Below, in pieces: positions 1 to 4,804 of a stretch of 8,880 nucleotides of DNA. Origin of the DNA: Gemmatimonadales bacterium UBA4456 (GTDB lineage Bacteria > Gemmatimonadota > Gemmatimonadetes > Longimicrobiales > Gaopeijiaceae); assembly GCA_002390225.1 (NCBI GenBank), contig DGOW01000049.1, positions 1-8,880 on the forward strand, given 5' to 3'. The position numbers and the translations under genes are program-made. Each line of letters opens with the position of its first letter. The first letter of the stretch is position 1. The notes beneath the pieces are model-generated. The model was not told the DNA's origin, did not search any database, and saw nothing but the letters and a program-made list of their open reading frames with translations.

Positions 1-1
1 A

Positions 2-916
2 CGGCGGATCTTCCTGACGTCGGCTGCGGGAGGTATCCAGTACCCGTTTTCAACGACCGATCGCGTCGAGTTCGAGCTCGGCATGACGCGGTACAGCTAC
101 GACTTCGAGATCGAGAAGTTCTACTTCAACGGATTCGGCCAGACCGTCGGATTCGAACGAGAGGCCATCCCGTCTCCAAGCCCTCTCAATCTGGTGCAAG
201 CCAGCGTAGCTCTCGTCGGAGACAACTCGTTCTCGGCGTTTGTGGGTCCGATTCGGGGAGGTCGCTACAGGCTGGAGCTCGAGCAGACCCAGGGCAGTGT
301 GGACTTTTCCACGATCATCGCGGACTTCCGCCGCTACTACTCACCCGCGAAGCACCTTACGATCGGTGTCCGTGGCCTCCATTACGGACGGTATGGCCTG
401 TCCGGCGAGGAGCAATTCGCAGACGGATTCGGCATCCTGAACCCCCTTTTCCTCGGCTTCGAGACATTCATTCGAGGCTATGCGTGGGAGAGCATCAGCG
501 TCGACGAGTGCCGTGATGGGACGCCGACCAGCAGTTGCCCGGTCTTCGACCGGCTGTTCGGGAATCGGATCGGCGTCGCAAGCGTGGAAGCTCGAATCCC
601 CTTAATCGGGGCGGAGCAGTACGGAATCATCAACTTCCCGTTCCTGCCAACCGAGCTCGTGCTGTTTGCCGACGGTGGCCTCGCGTGGGACAGCCCGTCC
701 TGCGTCCAAGTCAACGGCGCGGTCTCCTGCACGAGTGATGATCCTGATCTCGTTTGGAGCCGCAACAGCAACGGACGAGTGCCGGTGGTCTCGACCGGTG
801 TGTCGGCCCGCATGAACATCCTTGGCTTCATGATCCTCGAGACGTACTACGCTTACCCGTGGCAGCGCCCGGACAAGGGGTGGCACTGGGGTTTCAACCT
901 GGCCCCCGGCTGGTAA
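2..916 (+). CDS. BamA/D15-like outer-membrane beta-barrel protein, C-terminal part (5' end outside window)
   Basis: The frame is open from the first complete codon to a TAA at 914-916, giving 304 residues of the C-terminal end; the true start lies to the left of the window. The segment shows alternating hydrophobic and polar beta-strands rich in Tyr, Phe and Gly. It carries an FIRGY motif matching the VRGF/Y loop motif of BamA/TamA (Omp85) barrels, then a late FADGGLAWD strand like the 'F-D-G' strand of that family. It ends in an aromatic strand, GWHWGFNLAPGW, with a terminal Trp, as expected of a barrel-assembly signal. Family knowledge suggests a barrel in the outer membrane. In Gemmatimonadota-like genomes such barrels are often fused behind a TolB/WD40-like periplasmic region, but that part is not visible here. 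An ATG at 83 is internal to the open frame and is not the start. The barrel identity is fairly secure; the substrate and role are unknown. Confidence 0.8.
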   Translation, partial: RRIFLTSAAGGIQYPFSTTDRVEFELGMTRYSYDFEIEKFYFNGFGQTVGFEREAIPSPSPLNLVQASVALVGDNSFSAFVGPIRGGRYRLELEQTQGSVDFSTIIADFRRYYSPAKHLTIGVRGLHYGRYGLSGEEQFADGFGILNPLFLGFETFIRGYAWESISVDECRDGTPTSSCPVFDRLFGNRIGVASVEARIPLIGAEQYGIINFPFLPTELVLFADGGLAWDSPSCVQVNGAVSCTSDDPDLVWSRNSNGRVPVVSTGVSARMNILGFMILETYYAYPWQRPDKGWHWGFNLAPGW

Positions 917-942
917 GAGCGTCTCGGTTGGTTGTGCGGTAT

Positions 943-976
943 GCGGGCGGTCCCCTTCCGGGAGATCGCCCGCTTT
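943..976 (+). terminator. Hairpin terminator downstream of the barrel gene
   Basis: GCGGGCG at 943-949 pairs perfectly with CGCCCGC at 967-973. The stem extends inward through a G-U, a U-A and a C-G pair, to 952/964. The right arm is followed by TTTG, a short and imperfect T-tail. It lies 27 nt after the stop codon of the barrel gene, in the gap between two convergent genes. The stem is strong but the T-run is weak, so a rho-independent terminator is likely rather than certain. Confidence 0.55.
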
Positions 977-1015
977 GTCGTTCTGAAGGGGACTCCGTGT
1001 GAGCAGCCGGCGTCA

Positions 1016-1028
1016 GCCACCCTGTGGC
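1016..1028 (-). other. Small GCCAC/GTGGC hairpin 3' of mlaD
   Basis: GCCAC at 1016-1020 and GTGGC at 1024-1028 form a perfect 5-bp stem with a 3-nt loop, 24-36 nt beyond the mlaD stop codon on the minus strand. There is no T-run after it on that strand, so it is only a possible end point of the mla transcript. A stem this short can arise by chance in GC-rich DNA. Confidence 0.2.
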
Positions 1029-1051
1029 ACCCGACCGTACGGAACCCGCGC

Positions 1052-2005
1052 CTAGAAGATAGAGATGTTGATGTACTTGTTCGGATTCGCCTGCAGATCC
1101 ATGAGCAGGCTGTTGAGCGACGCGGCTGCGTCGTTCAGGCTCACGTACAAGGTCTCATCTGTCGACAGCCGTCCTAGCGTCCCCTCACCACGCTCCACAC
1201 GCTCGAGGATGACGCTAAGGGAAGAGGTGGCCGCCTCGAGACTCTCACCCGTGGCGACTAACGTCGCCATCGCGGAGTCCGCGCGGGCGATGGCATTGGC
1301 GATGTCGGGGCCGGCTTCTGAGGCCGCCTCGAGCCCTTCGGCTGCGCTGGCCAGACTGGTTGTCAGATCCGAGAGCGCACCACGCTGATCGCGGGTCATG
1401 GCCGAGAGTTCACTGAGGAGAGAGCGCAGTTCCTCTGCTGAGCCCTGGACGCTGCCGGCCATCTCCTGAGAGAGCATCGAGTTGAGTGACGTCAGAACCT
1501 CGGACGCCTGGATACTGAGATCATCAACAGTCGACATAAGCCCGCTACCGACCGCACTCTCTCCCGGGATCGTATCGAAGTCCGCGTAGTCTCCGGGGCC
1601 TGCTCCCTGCTCGATTTCCAGGACTCGGCCACCGAACAATCCGGCCTCCCCCATCTTGGTCTCCGAACCGCGCGGGATACCCCACTCGCCCTCGATTTCC
1701 ATTGTGATATAGACGCGGCTGTTCTCAACCATCTCGAAGCCGTGCACACGACCGACGTTCACACCACGCATCTGGATCGGGTCACCTGATCGGACGCCAC
1801 CGGCATTCGTGACCTCCGTCACGAGCATGTACCGCCCTCGGAATGTCGCGGGATCCGTCATCCAGAAGAGCACCAGGACGAACGTGATCAGCCCCACGAG
1901 AACGAAGACGCCAACCTGGGCCTCCTTCCCTCCGGTGCTCCGCGGCGTCGCCGCGAGGATCTCTTGCTCCGAGGCGCTCTTACGCGCGTTTTCGGTATCG
2001 CTCAT
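1052..2005 (-). CDS. mlaD: MlaD-type MCE-domain lipid-transport protein
   Basis: A 317-residue protein, the substrate-binding MCE subunit of an Mla-type phospholipid ABC transporter. It is anchored in the inner membrane with its bulk in the periplasm. A short N-terminal tail (1-30) leads to one transmembrane helix at about 31-49. The MCE domain follows at about 58-135, with the hallmarks RSGDPIQMRGVNVGRV (72-87) and GLFGGRVLEI (122-131). A long Ala/Ser/Leu-rich helical stretch (about 155-265) then leads to GEGTLGRLSTDE and a final ANPNKYINISIF. This tail arrangement is typical of single-MCE-domain proteins outside the enterobacteria. The same frame is open 46 codons further upstream, but those codons lie inside mlaF and encode no MCE-like sequence. 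The ATG at 2005, one base after the mlaF stop, is therefore the start. No strong ribosome site precedes it, which points to coupling with mlaF translation. It is the last gene of the operon. Confidence 0.92.
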   Translation of the reverse strand: MSDTENARKSASEQEILAATPRSTGGKEAQVGVFVLVGLITFVLVLFWMTDPATFRGRYMLVTEVTNAGGVRSGDPIQMRGVNVGRVHGFEMVENSRVYITMEIEGEWGIPRGSETKMGEAGLFGGRVLEIEQGAGPGDYADFDTIPGESAVGSGLMSTVDDLSIQASEVLTSLNSMLSQEMAGSVQGSAEELRSLLSELSAMTRDQRGALSDLTTSLASAAEGLEAASEAGPDIANAIARADSAMATLVATGESLEAATSSLSVILERVERGEGTLGRLSTDETLYVSLNDAAASLNSLLMDLQANPNKYINISIF

Positions 2006-2006
2006 A

Positions 2007-2771
2007 TCACACGACTGCCATATCGAGGGCCGCGATCGCCGCGTCCCGATGCACGAACGCCTGGACCACCGGGTCCGGGCTGTCTTTGAATTCCTGCGGA
2101 GTACCACAAAACCGCAACGTCCCACTGTGCAGCATCGCGACACGGTCGCAGATGTGAAGTCCTCCCTCTACGTCATGCGTGACGAGGAGAGAGGTTACTT
2201 CGAGGTCTTTCGAGAGACGCTGGATCAGCCGCTCCACCGCGGCGGTGTTGATCGGATCGAGTCCCGTTGTAGGCTCGTCCCAAAGCAGGATCTCGGGTCG
2301 TCCCACGATGGCGCGCGCGATACCAACACGCTTCTTCATACCACCCGACAGCTCCGAGGGGAGCTTCGAAAGGATCTCCCGCGGTTCCAGATTCACAATC
2401 TCCAGGGCATCCCACACCCGCCTGCTCAGCTCAGCCGTGCGCAGGACAGCGAGCTCCTCCTCGGGGAGTCCCATCGACACGTTCTCGTACACATTGAGTG
2501 AATCAAAAAGCGCGGCGTGCTGGAACACATAGCCGATCTTGCGGCGGATGGTATCGAGGTTCGACGCTGGCCCGCGGTACACGGAGAGCCCATCCACCTC
2601 GACGTCCCCCTGATCGGGAACAATGAGAGAGAGCGTCGTCTTGAGGAGCACGCTCTTCCCTGTCCCGGACGGACCGAAAAGCGCAAACATCTCTCCCGTC
2701 TCGACGGTGAGATCAACCCCGGTGAGCACCGGGATGTCAAACGCTTTAAAGATGTTTTGATATGAAATCAT
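2007..2771 (-). CDS. mlaF: MlaF-type ABC transporter ATP-binding protein
   Basis: A 254-residue cytoplasmic ATPase that powers lipid movement by the MlaE permease. All nucleotide-binding motifs are present in order: Walker A GPSGTGKS (33-40), Q-loop Gln84, ABC signature LSGGM (141-145), Walker B ILLWDEP with D165 and E166, D-loop GLDP (170-173), and switch His199 in VTHD. The sequence ELSGGMKKRVGIARA is the form typical of the Mla/Ttg2A subfamily. The length matches the family, with only a short C-terminal tail after the H-loop region. The ATG start lies 8 nt after the mlaE stop, and the gene ends one base before the mlaD ATG, so the three genes form one transcript. The ribosome site is weak (AGAGA across the mlaE stop). 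No key residue is missing. Confidence 0.95.
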   Translation of the reverse strand: MISYQNIFKAFDIPVLTGVDLTVETGEMFALFGPSGTGKSVLLKTTLSLIVPDQGDVEVDGLSVYRGPASNLDTIRRKIGYVFQHAALFDSLNVYENVSMGLPEEELAVLRTAELSRRVWDALEIVNLEPREILSKLPSELSGGMKKRVGIARAIVGRPEILLWDEPTTGLDPINTAAVERLIQRLSKDLEVTSLLVTHDVEGGLHICDRVAMLHSGTLRFCGTPQEFKDSPDPVVQAFVHRDAAIAALDMAVV

Positions 2772-2779
2772 GAAGGTCT

Positions 2780-3658
2780 CTACTGCAGCAGCAGCGGCGG
2801 GAACAGTGCATCGATGATCAGGATCGTCAGGATCATGAACATCACCGCCTGTGTCGTCTGGAGTCCGACGCCCTCCGCACCGCCCCGCGTGCGGAGACCC
2901 ATGTGCACAGAGATCACTGGGATCACAAAGCCGAAGACTAGTGATTTGGAGAAGCCGTAGAAGAGGTCCCAGCTGTGCCAGAAGAGCCGTGCGCCGTAAA
3001 AGAAGGTCTCCTTCCCGAGCCCTCCATCGAGATCGGCCATGAGCATTCCAGCATAGATCCCGATGACATCCGCGAAGCCCACCAAAAGGGGCATCGTGAT
3101 GATCCCCGCGATGATTCGAGGTGCGGCGAGGATCGCGACGGGATCCCGCCCCAGCGACTTGAACGCATCAATCTGTTCGGACACGACCATCGTACCCAGC
3201 TCAGCGGTAATGCGTGCCCCGATGCGTCCCACCAGCACGATCGCGGTGAGCAGTGGTCCCAGCTCGAGCACCACGGACTGCACGACGAGCGTCCCAAGCA
3301 CATACCGCGGGGACGACGAGATGAGCTGATAGCCACCCTGCTGGCTGGTCACGATTCCGGCGAGCGACGCGGTGACGAACACGATCGGAAGGCTCTGCAC
3401 GCCCATGATGTGCATCTGCCGGAGCACGTCTCGAAAGCTGACCTTGAGCGTTACGACCGCGACGATCGATTCCCAGACCAGAATCCCCAGCGCACCCGCA
3501 TGTTCCACGGTGAGACGGTACGCACGCCCGACTTTCGCGAACCAACCGACGATGGGGGCTAGAATCAGGTTGGCCAAGACGCGTGGTGGAGCCGATGCGG
3601 GGATTGAAACGGACTCGGACTTTGTGTTCAGGCCGGTCTCCGTCTTTCGAACACCCAA
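2780..3658 (-). CDS. mlaE: MlaE-type ABC transporter permease
   Basis: A protein of up to 292 residues, the inner-membrane permease of the Mla lipid transporter and first gene of the operon. A hydrophilic N-terminal extension of about 25 residues precedes an interfacial helix. Hydrophobic segments lie near 53-72, 88-105, 120-146, 178-205, 236-254 and 271-290. The family signature is clear: LELGPLLTAIVLVGRIGAR (131-149) followed by ELGTMVVSEQIDAFKSLG (153-170). No ATG or GTG start exists in this frame between the TAG at 3665-3667 and the conserved region. The longest reading starts at TTG 3656-3658, with a weak GAGA upstream. A CTG at 3629-3631 has a better-placed GGAG, 6 nt upstream, and would remove nine residues. 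The family call is firm; the exact start is not. MlaE-F-D is an order seen in several phyla, unlike the F-E-D order of Escherichia coli. Confidence 0.92.
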   Translation of the reverse strand: MGVRKTETGLNTKSESVSIPASAPPRVLANLILAPIVGWFAKVGRAYRLTVEHAGALGILVWESIVAVVTLKVSFRDVLRQMHIMGVQSLPIVFVTASLAGIVTSQQGGYQLISSSPRYVLGTLVVQSVVLELGPLLTAIVLVGRIGARITAELGTMVVSEQIDAFKSLGRDPVAILAAPRIIAGIITMPLLVGFADVIGIYAGMLMADLDGGLGKETFFYGARLFWHSWDLFYGFSKSLVFGFVIPVISVHMGLRTRGGAEGVGLQTTQAVMFMILTILIIDALFPPLLLQ

Positions 3659-3681
3659 GATTCTCTAGCAACTCGGCCGCC

Positions 3682-3705
3682 CGATCAATGGTACGTCGTT
3701 GATCG
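3682..3705. promoter_or_regulatory. Perfect 7-bp inverted repeat upstream of mlaE
   Basis: CGATCAA (3682-3688) and TTGATCG (3699-3705) are perfect inverted arms with a 10-nt spacer. They sit 24-47 nt upstream of the TTG start of mlaE, in the divergent region shared with the SDR gene. The size and position suit an operator for a dimeric regulator, or a 5'-UTR hairpin of the mla transcript. No regulator gene is in the window. A second palindrome overlaps its right arm. Confidence 0.35.
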
Positions 3706-3719
3706 AGCGTCGACTCGAT
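3702..3719. promoter_or_regulatory. Second, overlapping inverted repeat upstream of mlaE
   Basis: ATCGAG (3702-3707) and CTCGAT (3714-3719) are perfect 6-bp arms around a 6-nt spacer, CGTCGA. The left arm shares four bases with the right arm of the neighbouring palindrome at 3682-3705, so the two hairpins or binding sites would exclude each other. The function is inferred from position only. Confidence 0.3.
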
Positions 3720-3799
3720 AATGAACTCAGGTCGCGACGAGAAGCCTGCGTAGGTGCGTGTCCATCCACTTTCCGGTAGTGTGCCGGCCCATCGACTCA

Positions 3800-3814
3800 G
3801 CCCGTTTGACGGGC
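3800..3814 (+). other. GCCCG/CGGGC hairpin in the SDR leader
   Basis: GCCCG (3800-3804) and CGGGC (3810-3814) form a perfect 5-bp GC-rich stem with a 5-nt loop, ending 16 nt before the SDR start codon. It could limit ribosome access in the SDR leader, or be an operator half. It also contains TTGACG, which resembles a -35 box, but no -10 box fits before the gene. The stem is short, so chance is possible. Confidence 0.25.
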
Positions 3815-3830
3815 CTCACCCCCCTGGATC

Positions 3831-4583
3831 ATGCCCGAAGCCCAGCCGTTGATCGGCAAAGTTGCACTCGTAACCGGCGCCTCCGCCGGCATCGGTCAGG
3901 CTACCGCCCGTTCGCTGGCAGCCGCAGGAGCTCACGTCGTGGTCACCGCCCGCAGACTGGATCGACTCGAGGATCTGGTTTCGGAGATCCGTGCTCGCGG
4001 TGGTTCCGCCGTTGCAAGGACGGCGAACGCGGCAGATCTCGGCGACGTGCGCGCCGTGGTAGAGGACACGTTGGCTCAGGACGGACGAATCGACATCCTG
4101 GTGAACAATGCCGGGGTCATGAAGGTCGCGCCCATCACGGACAACGACGTCGATGACTGGACCACCATGGTCGATGTCAACATCAAGGGGGTACTTCATT
4201 TCCTGTCCGCTGTGATGCCCCATATGGTCGAACAGGGCTCCGGTCACATCGTGAGCGTCGGCTCGCTCGCCGGCCGCAGGCCGTTCCCCGGTGGGAGCGT
4301 CTACGCGGCAACGAAATTCGCAATACGCGCCCTGTCGTGGGGACTGCATCTCGAGCTTGGTGCTGCCCATGGCATCCGGATCACCGACATCCAGCCGGGA
4401 TACGTCGCGACAGAGTTGCTGGCAGATCAGCCGGATACGCTCGCAGCCTGGAGCGAAGCATGGAGCGATCGACGTACGCTACAGCCCGAGGACGTTGCGC
4501 GCGCTGTCGAGTTCGCCGTCACCTCACCGGATCACGTGTCGGTGAGCGAAGTCCTCATCCGGCCTACAGATCAGCCAACGTGA
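3831..4583 (+). CDS. Short-chain dehydrogenase/reductase (SDR), classical type, probably NADP(H)-dependent
   Basis: A 250-residue protein with a Rossmann fold and the full set of classical SDR motifs. These are the cofactor glycine motif TGASAGIG (15-22), NNAG (92-95), the tetrad Asn117 in VDVNIKG, catalytic Ser145, YAATK with Tyr158 and Lys162, and PG at 189-190. Arg41-Arg42 after the second strand favour NADP(H) over NAD(H). The length is typical. Such cytoplasmic enzymes oxidise alcohols or reduce carbonyls, and the substrate cannot be read from the sequence; the closest general resemblance is to YdfG-like 3-hydroxy-acid or serine dehydrogenases. The start is fixed: an in-frame TGA lies at 3807-3809 and no other start codon follows before ATG 3831. 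The ribosome site is poor. It stands alone, divergent from the mla operon and convergent with the M14 gene. Confidence 0.93.
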   Translation: MPEAQPLIGKVALVTGASAGIGQATARSLAAAGAHVVVTARRLDRLEDLVSEIRARGGSAVARTANAADLGDVRAVVEDTLAQDGRIDILVNNAGVMKVAPITDNDVDDWTTMVDVNIKGVLHFLSAVMPHMVEQGSGHIVSVGSLAGRRPFPGGSVYAATKFAIRALSWGLHLELGAAHGIRITDIQPGYVATELLADQPDTLAAWSEAWSDRRTLQPEDVARAVEFAVTSPDHVSVSEVLIRPTDQPT

Positions 4584-4608
4584 GGAAGTCCCGTTGTCGA
4601 TAAGACCT

Positions 4609-4626
4609 GCCGTTACCCGAAACGGC
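4609..4626 (+). terminator. Possible terminator hairpin after the SDR gene
   Basis: GCCGTT (4609-4614) and AACGGC (4621-4626) form a perfect 6-bp stem with a 6-nt loop, 25 nt after the SDR stop codon. No T-run follows, so intrinsic termination is uncertain. The rest of the 4584-4804 gap shows no open frame with coding character and no tRNA-like fold. Confidence 0.3.
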
Positions 4627-4784
4627 TCGCAGCTTAGAAAGCGGTCCCGCTGACTCTATCTGATTCTCCAAGGCCCCAGGCCACTGCAGATGCGCGAAAG
4701 CGTCGGAATAGCGATAGACGGGGGAGCTTCAATCAATGCTGGTAAGCGCCGTACGCGGACCAAGCCTGCTCTCTGCCCGAGCTA

Positions 4785-4797
4785 CCCCGTTCTGGGG
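4785..4797 (-). other. Weak CCCC/GGGG hairpin 3' of the M14 gene
   Basis: CCCC (4785-4788) and GGGG (4794-4797) could pair around a 5-nt loop just past the M14 stop codon on the minus strand. There are only four pairs and no T-run follows, so it is a weak candidate for a 3' end signal. Confidence 0.15.
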
Positions 4798-4804
4798 CGC
4801 GCTG

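Noticed and set aside
2006..2143. A 46-codon N-terminal extension of MlaD
   Set aside because: It would overlap the 3' end of mlaF. The extension is Arg/Cys-rich and unlike any MCE protein, while the ATG at 2005 directly follows the mlaF stop.
1809..2501. A 230-codon open frame on the + strand across mlaD and mlaF
   Set aside because: It spans two well-supported genes on the other strand and encodes no domain.
3720..3760. A sigma-70 promoter for mlaE with CATTAT as the -10 box (minus strand)
   Set aside because: No acceptable -35 hexamer lies at 16-18 nt spacing, so the match is not better than chance.
3806..3811. TTGACG as a -35 box for the SDR gene
   Set aside because: Only 19 nt remain before the start codon and no -10-like hexamer fits. 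The bases are also part of a hairpin.
4584..4804. An RNA gene or small ORF in the SDR/M14 convergent gap
   Set aside because: No tRNA cloverleaf, T-loop motif or coding-like frame was seen; there are only short hairpins.
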